From Burkholderiales bacterium (GTDB lineage: Bacteria; Pseudomonadota; Gammaproteobacteria; Burkholderiales; Burkholderiaceae_C), in the NCBI GenBank assembly GCA_003241965.1, contig QBMB01000015.1, positions 5,098 to 63,462 of the forward strand: a stretch of 58,365 nt of DNA, read 5' to 3'. The notes beneath the pieces are model-generated. The model ran no database searches. It was not told the origin of the DNA and saw only the letters and a list, made by a program, of their open reading frames with translations. Numbering within the stretch: the first letter of the stretch is position 1; every line of letters starts with the position of its first letter. Below, one piece after another: positions 33,938 to 42,385 of the stretch. The translations under genes were made by a program, and so were the position numbers.

Positions 33938-34474
33938 TCAGCGCTTGAGCCCGAGCGCTGCCAGCATCTGCTCGCTGTTCTTCTGCATCTGCTCCTGCAT
34001 CTGGTTGAATGCGCTGCGTGACTGCTCCAGATACGTGCCCATCATGCCCTGCATCATGGGCGACTGAACGTTCATGAACTGCTTCCAGGCTTCGGGATTC
34101 GCGCCGTTGGACTGCTCGGTCATCTTGTGCTGCAGGTCCATGAAGATCTGCACGTTCTTTTCCAGATAGGCACCCATGAAATCCTGCATGGCGTGGCCGT
34201 AAAACCGGATGATGTTGGCCAACACCTGCTCGGTGAAGATCGGAACGCCAGCGGTTTCCTCTTCCAGAATGATCTGCAGCAGGATGCTGCGTGTGAGGTC
34301 GTCATTGGTCTTGGCATCGCGAACCACGAAGAGCTCGTTGTCCATCACCAGCGTCTTGACCTCGGCCAACGTGATGTACGACGAGGTGTCGGTGTCGTAC
34401 AGCCGCCGGTTCGGGTACTTCTTGATGACGCGCACAGCGGGCTGGGAGCCACTCTCGGCCTTGTTTTTTTGCAC
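33938..34474 (-). CDS. phaR: Polyhydroxyalkanoate synthesis repressor PhaR
   Basis: A DNA- and PHB-binding repressor of phasin and PHB-synthesis genes. The N-terminal DNA-binding domain carries the family signature VIKKYPNRRLYDTDTSSYIT, followed by the PHB accumulation regulatory repeats (FTEQVLANIIRFYGHAMQDFMGAYLEKN). The C-terminus is Met/Gln-rich. I chose GTG at 34474 (178 residues) because AGAAAG lies eight bases upstream. ATG at 34516 and 34537 would add Ser-rich residues without a ribosome site. The nearby CTGC-N3-GCAG site suggests autoregulation. Confidence 0.93.
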   Translation of the reverse strand: MQKNKAESGSQPAVRVIKKYPNRRLYDTDTSSYITLAEVKTLVMDNELFVVRDAKTNDDLTRSILLQIILEEETAGVPIFTEQVLANIIRFYGHAMQDFMGAYLEKNVQIFMDLQHKMTEQSNGANPEAWKQFMNVQSPMMQGMMGTYLEQSRSAFNQMQEQMQKNSEQMLAALGLKR

Positions 34475-34535
34475 TGATGGATCTTTCTGGAAAGAAGGTG
34501 ACGAACCACCAGACATTGCCGGCTGTTCAAAAGGC

Positions 34536-34564
34536 ATTCTAGAAACGCTTGATCTGCACTGCAG
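34536..34564 (-). promoter_or_regulatory. Putative phaR promoter with PhaR-type operator
   Basis: On the minus strand TAGAAT (34541-34536) is a plausible -10. The palindrome CTGCACTGCAG (34554-34564) falls on its -35 region and matches the TGC-rich CTGC-N3-GCAG pattern reported for PhaR in other bacteria. Confidence 0.4.
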
Positions 34565-34630
34565 CATGGGTTTTCCCTGTGCATGCTAACGATCTCGGCA
34601 CTTTTCAGGAGAACAGCCAGAACGGGCCAC

Positions 34631-34657
34631 AAAAAAGCCCGACTCAGGGTCGGGCTT
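34631..34657 (-). terminator. Terminator after tRNA-Val
   Basis: On the minus strand a 9-bp stem (AAGCCCGAC at 34657-34649 with GTCGGGCTT at 34643-34635) has a 5-base loop and is followed by six T residues. It separates tRNA-Val from phaR. Confidence 0.9.
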
Positions 34658-34689
34658 GGTTGCTGGATGCCTTGCATCCGGAAAAAGTT

Positions 34690-34766
34690 TGGTAGGCGCG
34701 ATTGGACTCGAACCAACGACCCCCACCATGTCAAGGTGGTGCTCTAACCAGCTGAGCTACGCGCCT
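34690..34766 (-). tRNA. tRNA-Val (anticodon GAC)
   Basis: A 77-nt tRNA with encoded CCA. The acceptor AGGCGCG pairs with CGCGCCT, discriminator A. The anticodon stem CCACC/GGTGG holds the loop TTGACAT, anticodon GAC for GUC/GUU valine codons. The T-arm has GTTCGAGTCC. Confidence 0.94.
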
Positions 34767-34787
34767 ACAAACGATTCGAAGCTGCGA

Positions 34788-34816
34788 AGTATATCAGCAC
34801 TCCAAGGCCACTTTCA
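34788..34816 (-). promoter_or_regulatory. Putative tRNA-Val promoter inside the relA 3' end
   Basis: On the minus strand TGA-TATACT (TATACT at 34793-34788) forms an extended -10, and TGAAAG (34816-34811) 17 bp upstream overlaps the relA stop codon. Transcription would start about 15 nt before the tRNA. Confidence 0.5.
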
Positions 34817-37135
34817 GCGACGGCGAACGACGCGCACGCCAGCCACGTCGCCGACCACCGCCATCGCCCTGGCGACCTGCCGCGCGTCAAGCACTTCGAT
34901 GGTGAAAGTCATCCACGCCACGCCCCGCACCGACTGCGTCTGCACGCCGATGACGTTCATCTTCTCGCGCGCAAACACGTCCGATATGTCGCGCAACAAC
35001 CCCTGGCGGTCTTGTGCTTCGATGCCCACATCCACCGGGTACACCGAAGCCTGTCCGTCTCGACCGGCACCCGTTTGGCCGCTCCACTGCACTTCGATCA
35101 CCCGGCCTGGGTTCTTGCGCTGCAAGTGGGCGAAGTCGGTGCAGTCGGCGCGGTGGATGCTCACACCTTTTCCGCGCGTCACGAACCCCCCAATCTCGTC
35201 GGGCGGCGCAGGCTTGCAGCACCGGGCGAGCTGCGTCATGAGCGAGTCCACGCCCACGACCAGCACACCACCGGCGGATGCGCCCGAGTTCTTGCGCGGC
35301 TTCTTGAGCCACACCGGCGGTTCATCGGGTGCAGTCACCTCGGGTGGGCGCAGATGCTGCTCGATGGCGCGCAGCGACAACTCGTCCTTGCCCACCTGCT
35401 CGAACAACTCCTGCGCCGACGCCAGGCCCATCGCGACGGCGAGATCGTCGAGCTTCAGCGCGGTCTTGCCTTCACGCTGCAACAGCTTCTCCACCGCCTC
35501 GCGCCCACGTGCCATGGTCTCTTCCATGGCCTGCGCGTTGAACCATGCTCTGACCTTGCTCTTGGCCCGGTGGCTGACGAGATAGCCCAGTTCGCCATTG
35601 AGCCAGTCGCGCGAAGGCCCGCCCTCCTTGGCGGCGGTGATCTCCACGGTCTGGCCGTTTTGCAGCGGTGTGTTGAGCGTGACCATGGACCCGTCCACGC
35701 GTGCGCCGCGGCAGCGGTGACCCAGGTTGGTGTGCACGGTGTAGGCGAAGTCCACGGCGGTAGCACCCTGTGGCAACTCGACAATGGCGGCATCGGGGGT
35801 GAGCACGTAGATGCGGTCGTCGAACAACCCCTGGGCCGCACCGCTGAGGTCCCGCTCCCAGGCCAGCAGCTGGCGCAGCACGGCGATCTTGGCGTCGTAG
35901 TCGGAACTGGCCGACACGCCTGCGTAACCCTTGGAGCCAGCTTCTTTGTAGGCCCAGTGCGCAGCCACGCCATGCTCGGCGTGGTCGTGCATGGCCTGTG
36001 TGCGGATCTGGATCTCGAACGCCCTGCCCTGGCCATCACGCACCACGGTGTGCAGCGACTGGTAGCCGTTGGGTTTGGGCTTGGCGATGTAGTCGTCGAA
36101 CTCGTCGGGCACGGGCGCGAACTGGGCATGCACATGCGCCAGCACGGCGTAGCAGTCGCCCACCTGCGGCACGATCACACGCAGCGCGCGGATGTCGAAC
36201 ACCTGATCGAAGTCCAGCGATTTGCCGCGCATCTTCTTGACGATGCTGTAGATATGTTTGGGGCGGCCTTGCACGGACGCCGACACGCCATGCTGCTGCA
36301 AATCGACTTCAAGTTGCTGGCGCACCTGCTCCACATGGGCTTCACGCTCGGTGCGCTTTTCATCCAGCAGGCGCGCCACGTCCCTGTAGGTGTGGGGCTC
36401 CAGGAAACGGAATGCGAGGTCTTCCATTTCCCACTTGATCTGCCAGATGCCCAGCCGGTTGGCCAGGGGTGCAAACACATGCAGTGATTCGCTGGCGAGG
36501 GCCTGCCCAGGGTCGCCCTTGCTCGCAGCGAAGTAGCGCAACGTCTGCAGGCGCGAGGCCAGGCGCAGCATGACCACACGCAGATCGCGCGAGAACGCCA
36601 GCAGCATCTTGCGCACGTTCTCGGTCTGGCTGGCCGCCAGCTCGGAGACGGGCCCTTTGTTGGCCGCCGACGTCGGGTCGAGTGCCGCCAGACGCTCTTC
36701 TTCTTTTTTGGCCTGCACCTCGGCGGTCTTGATGCGCGCCTGGCGCTGCAACTGCACGAGCTTGGTGGTCTCCAGGGCCAGCGCGGCAAAGTTCTCGCCA
36801 AAGGCCTTGGTGATCACTTCCTGCGGGCGGTTCAGGTATTGGCAGGCATAGACCAGATAGGCTGCGGCCTGCATGGCCTCCGAGCCACCTATGTCGGACA
36901 GCACGTCGGCCACAGCATTGGCATGGGCGAGGATGTTCTCCCCCGTGTCGAGTTCTTCATGAGCCAGCAAGGGTTCGGCAAACGCCCGTGCGCGCACCAG
37001 CGCTTGCGCCTGGTAAGGAAGGCTGTCGGCCGTGGCCATCACGATGGCGGACGGCTGAACCGCACCACCATCGGCGGGGAACACCGCGTGGGTATCCCCT
37101 GGATCTGGCGGGGTGGACATGGAAGAGCGCTTCAT
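34814..37135 (-). CDS. relA: GTP pyrophosphokinase RelA
   Basis: A ribosome-associated (p)ppGpp synthetase of about 773 residues. The N-terminal hydrolase-like domain lacks the HD motif at its expected place (AAAYLVYACQYLNRP). The synthetase carries EFDDYIAKPKPNGYQSLHT, where EFDD fits the ExDD pattern of monofunctional RelA rather than the RxKD of SpoT-type enzymes. A TGS domain (RIYVLTPDAAIVELPQGATAVDFAY), a Cys-containing region (ARCCKPAPPDEIGGFVTRGKG) and a C-terminal ACT domain follow. The start could be ATG at 37135 or 37120; neither has a strong ribosome site. It follows the hydrolase gene by 13 bp. Confidence 0.94.
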   Translation of the reverse strand: MKRSSMSTPPDPGDTHAVFPADGGAVQPSAIVMATADSLPYQAQALVRARAFAEPLLAHEELDTGENILAHANAVADVLSDIGGSEAMQAAAYLVYACQYLNRPQEVITKAFGENFAALALETTKLVQLQRQARIKTAEVQAKKEEERLAALDPTSAANKGPVSELAASQTENVRKMLLAFSRDLRVVMLRLASRLQTLRYFAASKGDPGQALASESLHVFAPLANRLGIWQIKWEMEDLAFRFLEPHTYRDVARLLDEKRTEREAHVEQVRQQLEVDLQQHGVSASVQGRPKHIYSIVKKMRGKSLDFDQVFDIRALRVIVPQVGDCYAVLAHVHAQFAPVPDEFDDYIAKPKPNGYQSLHTVVRDGQGRAFEIQIRTQAMHDHAEHGVAAHWAYKEAGSKGYAGVSASSDYDAKIAVLRQLLAWERDLSGAAQGLFDDRIYVLTPDAAIVELPQGATAVDFAYTVHTNLGHRCRGARVDGSMVTLNTPLQNGQTVEITAAKEGGPSRDWLNGELGYLVSHRAKSKVRAWFNAQAMEETMARGREAVEKLLQREGKTALKLDDLAVAMGLASAQELFEQVGKDELSLRAIEQHLRPPEVTAPDEPPVWLKKPRKNSGASAGGVLVVGVDSLMTQLARCCKPAPPDEIGGFVTRGKGVSIHRADCTDFAHLQRKNPGRVIEVQWSGQTGAGRDGQASVYPVDVGIEAQDRQGLLRDISDVFAREKMNVIGVQTQSVRGVAWMTFTIEVLDARQVARAMAVVGDVAGVRVVRRR

Positions 37136-37148
37136 CCTGGATTCGGCA

Positions 37149-38069
37149 TCAGGCCGCCCAGAAAAAATCGCGCACCGCGGCAACCTGATCGTCAGCCATC
37201 AGCGTGGGCGCGTGTCCCACGCCGTCGAACATGACGAGGTGGGCCTTGGGACCCCGTTGCGTCATGTGCTGCGCCGTCTCGGGCGTGAGCAGGTCGGACT
37301 GCGCGCCGCGCAGCAGCAGCGTTGGCACCTGGATCGCGTCGTAAAGACCCCAAAGCGCGGTCTCGCCGGCCTGCACGATCTGCCGCGCGGCTGCCTCGTC
37401 GGCAGTGGCCGTCATGAGTTTGAACGGCGTTGCGATTGCCGGGTCGTAGTGGAACCACCAGCGGCCATCGCGCTGACGCAGCAGGGGCAGCGACAGTGCG
37501 CGCCACTGCTCGGGCGTGTGAGGACCAAAACCTGCCGAGATGGAAGCCAGGTAATCCACAGCCGCCTGTTCGCCGTCGAACGATGGGTTGAGGCCCAGGT
37601 AGGTCCCGATGCGCAGCAGTGCCTCCCACTGAATCACCGGCCCCACATCGTTGAGCACCAACCGGCGCAGCGCCATCTGCGGCTGGGCTGCGAGTGCCAT
37701 GCCGATGAGACCGCCCATGCTGGTGCCGACCCAGTCAATACGGACATCGGGGGTCTCGGCGCGCAGATGCATCAAGAGCGTCGCCATGTCGGCCGCGTAC
37801 GTGGCGATCTGGTAACCCATGGGGTCTGCCAGCCAGTCGCTGTGGCCACGCCCTGCAACGTCCACGGCGATCACGCGGGAACTCTGGCACAGGGTCTGGG
37901 CCAGGGTGTCGAAATCCAGCCCCTGGCGGGAGAGGCCATGCACGCACACCACAACACTGTGGTGCTCTGCAGCCCGGCAGGGCCAGTCCCAGTAAGCCAG
38001 TCGGCGGGGCGCACCCGTCGCGGCGGCCGCGCCGCCCACGGTGAGATGTTGGAGTTGGGGTGCTGGCAT
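37149..38069 (-). CDS. Alpha/beta hydrolase
   Basis: A hydrolase of about 306 residues with the alpha/beta fold. The oxyanion motif is VVCVHGLSRQGLDF, the nucleophile elbow DWVGTSMGGLIGM (GxSxG), and the acid and base are likely the Asp in RGAQSDLLTPET and the His in DGVGHAPTL. The start is taken at the ATG ending at 38069; a GTG at 38120 would add 17 Ser/Pro-rich residues and crowd the divergent bdhA promoter. It lies upstream of relA and divergent from the 3-hydroxybutyrate dehydrogenase gene. A role in hydrolysing hydroxybutyrate oligomers is possible but not shown by the sequence. Confidence 0.88.
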   Translation of the reverse strand: MPAPQLQHLTVGGAAAATGAPRRLAYWDWPCRAAEHHSVVVCVHGLSRQGLDFDTLAQTLCQSSRVIAVDVAGRGHSDWLADPMGYQIATYAADMATLLMHLRAETPDVRIDWVGTSMGGLIGMALAAQPQMALRRLVLNDVGPVIQWEALLRIGTYLGLNPSFDGEQAAVDYLASISAGFGPHTPEQWRALSLPLLRQRDGRWWFHYDPAIATPFKLMTATADEAAARQIVQAGETALWGLYDAIQVPTLLLRGAQSDLLTPETAQHMTQRGPKAHLVMFDGVGHAPTLMADDQVAAVRDFFWAA

Positions 38070-38155
38070 GGTGCGAAGAGGTGGGTGAGCCGATGGCGTC
38101 CGTGATAATGAATCGGACACCGTTCAATCAATCGTAATGGAAGTGGAGATTTCAA

Positions 38156-38926
38156 ATGCTTGCCAACAAAACCGCTCTCGTCACCGGCTCCACCAGCGGC
38201 ATCGGCCTGGGCATCGCCAAGGCACTGGCGCGACAAGGCGCCAACATCGTGCTCAATGGATTTGGTGATGTTGAAGGCCCCAAGGCCGAGATTGCGGCCT
38301 TGGGCGCGAAAGTGGCCTACCACGGCGCGGACATGAGCAAAGCCTCTGAAATCGAAGCCATGATGGCGTTTGCCGCTGCAACCTTCGGGCAGGTCGACAT
38401 TCTGGTGAACAACGCCGGCATCCAGCACGTGGCACGCATCGAAGATTTCCCGGTCGAGCGCTGGGATGCGATCATCGCCATCAACCTCACCAGCGCCTTC
38501 CACGCCAGCCGCCTGGCGCTGCCCGCCATGCTGAAGGCCAACTGGGGCCGCATCATCAACGTGGCCTCGGTGCATGGGCTGGTCGGCTCGGCCGAAAAAT
38601 CGGCCTATGTGGCGGCCAAACACGGTGTCGTGGGCCTCACCAAAGTGACTGCGCTGGAAAACGCCACCAGCGGCGTGACTTGCAACGCCATCTGCCCGGG
38701 ATGGGTGCTCACGCCGCTGGTGCAGAAACAGGTGGACGCCAAGGCAGCCGCCCTGGGCATCTCCAATGAAGAGGCCAAGAAGCAGCTGTTGGGCGAAAAG
38801 GAGCCGTCGATGCAGTTCACCACGCCCGAAGAGCTGGGTGAACTGGCGGTGTTCTTCTGCTCACCCGCGGGCAACAACGTGCGCGGCGTGGCCTGGAACA
38901 TGGATGGCGGCTGGACCGCGCAATAA
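38156..38926 (+). CDS. bdhA: 3-hydroxybutyrate dehydrogenase
   Basis: A 256-residue short-chain dehydrogenase that interconverts (R)-3-hydroxybutyrate and acetoacetate with NAD, a step in use of stored PHB. The cofactor motif TGSTSGIG is at residues 10-17, NNAG follows, then the catalytic Ser in NVASVHGLV and the YVAAKHG pair with Tyr and Lys. The region QLLGEKEPSMQFTTPEELG and the ending NMDGGWTAQ match known D-beta-hydroxybutyrate dehydrogenases. GTGGAG before the ATG is a good ribosome site. Confidence 0.95.
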   Translation: MLANKTALVTGSTSGIGLGIAKALARQGANIVLNGFGDVEGPKAEIAALGAKVAYHGADMSKASEIEAMMAFAAATFGQVDILVNNAGIQHVARIEDFPVERWDAIIAINLTSAFHASRLALPAMLKANWGRIINVASVHGLVGSAEKSAYVAAKHGVVGLTKVTALENATSGVTCNAICPGWVLTPLVQKQVDAKAAALGISNEEAKKQLLGEKEPSMQFTTPEELGELAVFFCSPAGNNVRGVAWNMDGGWTAQ

Positions 38927-38934
38927 TCGAGCAC

Positions 38935-39038
38935 CGCCGCCGCGCTGCGCACGACCCCCTCCAGGGGGCGGTGCCTGAGGCCCGGCGAAGCCGGTTCCTC
39001 GGCACCCCTGGGTTGGATTGCCTCGGGAGAGGGGGTAC
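38935..39038. repeat. GC-rich hairpin element between convergent genes
   Basis: This region contains the CCCCCTCCAGGGGG hairpin (38955-38968) and a larger 35-nt stem-loop (38971-39005, GTGCC...GAGG...CCGGC-GAA-GCCGG...CCTC...GGCAC). Similar GC-rich elements are common between genes in comamonads. It probably works as a two-way terminator for bdhA and the SIMPL gene. Confidence 0.55.
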
Positions 39039-39041
39039 TTC

Positions 39042-39779
39042 CTATTTCAACTGGACCGAGCCCGACACCGTCACATTGACCGTGGACTTGCCCGGCTCGA
39101 CCGGCACTGCGGCGTCCGACATGGCGGCCTTGGCTTCCATAGCCATGGCGCGCGGCTGGAACGGGCGACCTTCCTGGTCGGCCGAGCTCACCGACACCTC
39201 GCGCAGGCTGTAGCCGGCAAAGCCGAAGCCCTTGGCCACCTCGCCAGCCTTCGACTTGAAACGCTCGATGGCCATGGCCTGCACGTCGGACTCCAGCTTC
39301 AGCCGCGCTTCGCGCGAGAGTGAGAAGCCCATGTTGCTCATGGTGAGCGTCTGGATCTTGCCGGCGGTGGTGCTGATGCGGGCGAAGTCACGGCCTTCGA
39401 GCACCAGCTCGGTGCTGCCTTGCCAGCCGCTGATCTTGCCCTTGTCGGTGTAGCGCGGGTACAGGCTGAACTGGCCCGTGCGAACTTCAAGCTGCTGGGG
39501 CTGGGCGTTGGCGCGCGCCACCACCAGAGCGGATTCGAGTGCAGCCTTGAGCTGGTTCTGCACGGTCACTGCGTCCGGCCCTTCGCGCGTGGTGCTCAGG
39601 CTCATGCTCAGCCAATCTTGCGGCGCTTCGAGGAAGCCGCTGCCCGAGATATTGACGACGTTCAGAGGTGGGGGCTGAATGCCCTGGGCGTGTGCCAGGG
39701 AGCCGATGGCGATGAGGGAGGAAAGAAGCAGGGTGCGGAAACGGGGAAGAGAAACGGCGCTAGGGGCTGACAAGGTCAT
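39042..39779 (-). CDS. SIMPL domain (DUF541) periplasmic protein
   Basis: A 245-residue secreted protein. A signal peptide covers about residues 1-32 (LLLSSLIAIGSLAHAQ). The remainder has the SIMPL pattern: an opening VVNISGSGFLEAPQDWLSMSLSTTREG, the central LYPRYTDKGKISGWQGSTELVLEG and the ending VNVTVSGSVQL. Related proteins are linked to oxidative stress and outer-membrane integrity, but the mechanism is not settled. It overlaps the upstream small secreted protein by 4 bp. Confidence 0.9.
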   Translation of the reverse strand: MTLSAPSAVSLPRFRTLLLSSLIAIGSLAHAQGIQPPPLNVVNISGSGFLEAPQDWLSMSLSTTREGPDAVTVQNQLKAALESALVVARANAQPQQLEVRTGQFSLYPRYTDKGKISGWQGSTELVLEGRDFARISTTAGKIQTLTMSNMGFSLSREARLKLESDVQAMAIERFKSKAGEVAKGFGFAGYSLREVSVSSADQEGRPFQPRAMAMEAKAAMSDAAVPVEPGKSTVNVTVSGSVQLK

Positions 39780-40069
39780 GGTTTGAGTTTGTTTTCATGG
39801 ACAGACTGCACGCGAAGCTGTTCGCGCAGTCGTTGACGCTCTTCAACGGACAAGCGGTACGGCTTGCTGTTGTCTTCCATATCGTCAAAGGGCTGCCGCA
39901 GCACATCGCGCAAACGCATGGCGCTGCGTGGCTCGCCTTCATCCACCGAAATGGGCATGACCATCACCGCTGCGTTTGACGGCACGGGATGCGAACGTTG
40001 ATCGCCCGGTCCGGCGTTCGCCGAACCCAGCATCAACAACATCAAGCCCACAGGCAAATACGATTTCAT
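39776..40069 (-). CDS. Small secreted protein, unknown function
   Basis: A 97-residue protein with a clear signal peptide (SYLPVGLMLLMLGSANA, cleavage likely before GPGDQ). The mature part of about 78 residues is hydrophilic and ends in a basic/acidic helix (SVEERQRLREQLRVQSVHENK), a pattern seen in small periplasmic proteins of this order. I chose ATG at 40069; ATG at 40099 would put ten charged residues before the hydrophobic core. It is translationally coupled to the SIMPL gene and divergent from ompR. Confidence 0.8.
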   Translation of the reverse strand: MKSYLPVGLMLLMLGSANAGPGDQRSHPVPSNAAVMVMPISVDEGEPRSAMRLRDVLRQPFDDMEDNSKPYRLSVEERQRLREQLRVQSVHENKLKP

Positions 40070-40213
40070 GGTCTGCTCAAGTATCGACAATCGCTTCATT
40101 GTGGGATGTGGGGACGGTGAAGGGTTCGAGCGCTCGGGCAACATCTGTAACAGCATGTCAGGAAAATAAAAATCCAGTGCTGACAAGCACTTGGCGCTGC
40201 CACAATCGCGTTT

Positions 40214-40227
40214 GTTACATATTTTGG
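40214..40227 (+). promoter_or_regulatory. OmpR-box-like sequence upstream of ompR
   Basis: GTTACATATTTTGG is an AT-rich island in a GC-rich region 12 bp before the ompR ATG and strongly resembles the F-boxes of E. coli ompF. It may be an autoregulatory OmpR site. GGAAG at 40226-40230 is the ribosome site. Confidence 0.35.
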
Positions 40228-40238
40228 AAGTTGCCTTC

Positions 40239-40970
40239 ATGCCACAAAACAACACTCGCCCCAACAAGATCCTGGTGGTCGATGACGATGTCCGCATTCG
40301 CGACCTGCTTCGACGCTATCTCATGCAGGAAGGGTTCGAGGTCATGTTGGCCGAGGACGGCAAATCGCTCAACCGAGTGTTGCAGCGCGATTCGGTCGAT
40401 CTGATCGTGCTCGATCTCATGATGCCGGGCGAAGACGGCCTGTCGATCTGCCGGCGGCTGCGCGCCAACGGCGACCGCACACCCATCATCATGCTCACCG
40501 CCAAGAGCGAGGATGTCGATCGCATCGTGGGTCTGGAAGTCGGCGCCGACGACTACCTCGGCAAGCCCTTCAACCCGCGCGAGCTGCTGGCCCGTATCCA
40601 TGCCGTGCTGCGGCGCCGCCCGCCAACCGAGGTGCCTGGCGCGCCCTCGCAGGATCAGGAAGTGGTGAAGTTCGGCCCGTTCGAATTCGACCTCAGCCTG
40701 CGCACGTTGCGCAAGGAAGGCGCCGACCTGCCCTTGACCACCGGCGAGTTCGCCATGCTCAAGGCGCTGGTGCGCCATCCGCGCCAGCCCCTGTCGCGCG
40801 AGAAGCTGGCCCAGCTGGCCCGCGGACGCGAGTTCGAGCCCTTTGACCGCAGCCTGGACGTGCAGGTGTCGCGCTTGCGCAAGCTGATCGAGGAAGACGC
40901 GGCTTCACCGCGCTACCTGCAGACAGTCTGGGGCGTGGGCTACGTATTTGTACCGGACGGCAACACCTGA
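40239..40970 (+). CDS. ompR: OmpR-family response regulator
   Basis: A 243-residue regulator. The receiver domain (residues 10-125) has the acidic pocket VVDDDVRIRD, phospho-acceptor Asp59 in IVLDLMMPGEDG and the Lys in LGKPFNPRELLARI. The C-terminal winged-helix domain includes EFEPFDRSLDVQVSRLRKLIEED and ends at VWGVGYVFVPDG. The strong similarity of the receiver to OmpR/RisA and the EnvZ-like kinase directly downstream (overlapping by one base, TGATG) support the name. The start MPQNNTRPNK at 40239 is used rather than an upstream extension. Confidence 0.94.
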   Translation: MPQNNTRPNKILVVDDDVRIRDLLRRYLMQEGFEVMLAEDGKSLNRVLQRDSVDLIVLDLMMPGEDGLSICRRLRANGDRTPIIMLTAKSEDVDRIVGLEVGADDYLGKPFNPRELLARIHAVLRRRPPTEVPGAPSQDQEVVKFGPFEFDLSLRTLRKEGADLPLTTGEFAMLKALVRHPRQPLSREKLAQLARGREFEPFDRSLDVQVSRLRKLIEEDAASPRYLQTVWGVGYVFVPDGNT

Positions 40971-42373
40971 TGCCGGAAGAGTCGCGGGTTCCCTTTGAAA
41001 CCCACCCCACCTCGCTGGAGACCGCGCCAGCCCCGCTGGAGCTGCGGCCCAGCCGGGGCTTCAGCCTGTTCTGGCGAACCTTCTTCTTTCTGGCCCTGCT
41101 GCTGGTGGGCTGCATCGTGGCCTGGCTGCAGACTTTCAGGGCGCTGGAGTACGAACCCCGGGCCTTGCAGAGTGCCAACCAGTTGGCTTCGCTGGTCAAC
41201 CTGAGCCGCGCAGCCCTGGTGCATTCGGACTCGATCGCGCGCGTGTCGCTGATCAAGACGCTGGCCGACGAAGAAGGTCTTCGCATCGCGCCGCGAGAGC
41301 CCAACGACACCTACCGCCTCTACGACACCGATGTGCTCAGCCGCAACGTGGCCGAACGCCTGAGCGGGCGCCTGGGCCCCGACACGCTGGTGGCGCGCGA
41401 GGTCAACGGCGCGCCGGGTTTGTGGATCGGCTTCACGATCGACGGCGACCCGTACTGGCTGCTCACCGATCCCTCGCGCATCGGCCCCGTGGCCGGCACC
41501 ACCTGGTTGATCTGGCTGGGCACGGCCGCCCTGCTCTCCCTCACTGGCGCGGCATTGATCGCCCGGCTGATCAACCACCCGCTCAAAAAACTGTCGTTTG
41601 CGGCCAGCCGCGTGCGAGAAGGCGACTTCAACGCCAGCCAGCTCAACGAGACGGTGGCCACCAGCGAGATCCGAGAGGTCAACATCGGCTTCAACCGCAT
41701 GGCACAGCGGCTGTCCAAGATAGAACAGGACCGCGCGCTGATGCTCGCGGGCATTTCGCACGACCTGCGCACGCCGCTCTCGCGCCTGAGGCTGGAAACC
41801 GAGATGAGCGTGGCCGATCCAGCCGCGCGCGAACACATGGCGGCCGACATCGAGCAGGTCAACTCGATCATCGACAAGTTTCTGGACTACGCCCGACCTG
41901 ACCACCTCAGCCCCGAACGGGTGAGCCTGAACCAGGTGATTGATGCGGCGGTGTTTGCGATGGGCGATGACGAGCGCAACGTGTTCACCACCAGCATCCC
42001 GCCCGACACCGCGGTGATGGGTGACGCCGTGGAATTGCAGCGCGTGTTTGCCAACCTGCTGGAGAACGCCTGCCGCTACGGGCGCGACCCGCACACCGGC
42101 GTGGCACGCGTGGAAATCGCCGCCAAATCCAAGGACGACTGGGTGCTGATCAAATTGCGCGACCACGGCCAGGGGGTGGACCCGGAGATCCTGGAGCAAC
42201 TGACACAGCCGTTCTTCCGGGGCGACGTTTCGCGCACCTCGGCCACCGGCACCGGCCTGGGGCTGGCCATCGTCGACCGTGCCATTGCCCGCATGGGCGG
42301 GCGCTTCGCGCTGGCCAACAGCAGCACGGGCGGCCTCTCGGCCCACCTCAAACTGCAGCGCGCTCCCACCTGA
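40970..42373 (+). CDS. envZ: EnvZ-like osmosensor histidine kinase
   Basis: A 467-residue inner-membrane kinase. The first membrane segment is at about residues 38-57 (TFFFLALLLVGCIVAWLQ) and the second near 180-203 (TWLIWLGTAALLSLTGAALIA). A HAMP domain follows (LINHPLKKLSFAASRVREGDF). The H-box LAGISHDLRTPLSRLRLETEM has His264. ATP-binding motifs are FANLLENACRYG, DHGQGVD and GTGLGLAIVDR. It should phosphorylate the OmpR encoded just upstream. Confidence 0.94.
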   Translation: MPEESRVPFETHPTSLETAPAPLELRPSRGFSLFWRTFFFLALLLVGCIVAWLQTFRALEYEPRALQSANQLASLVNLSRAALVHSDSIARVSLIKTLADEEGLRIAPREPNDTYRLYDTDVLSRNVAERLSGRLGPDTLVAREVNGAPGLWIGFTIDGDPYWLLTDPSRIGPVAGTTWLIWLGTAALLSLTGAALIARLINHPLKKLSFAASRVREGDFNASQLNETVATSEIREVNIGFNRMAQRLSKIEQDRALMLAGISHDLRTPLSRLRLETEMSVADPAAREHMAADIEQVNSIIDKFLDYARPDHLSPERVSLNQVIDAAVFAMGDDERNVFTTSIPPDTAVMGDAVELQRVFANLLENACRYGRDPHTGVARVEIAAKSKDDWVLIKLRDHGQGVDPEILEQLTQPFFRGDVSRTSATGTGLGLAIVDRAIARMGGRFALANSSTGGLSAHLKLQRAPT

Positions 42374-42385
42374 AAACCACAGGGT

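Noticed and set aside
34814-37135. Possible SpoT (bifunctional) identity
   Set aside because: The hydrolase HD motif is missing and the synthetase carries EFDD instead of an RxKD motif, both pointing to RelA.
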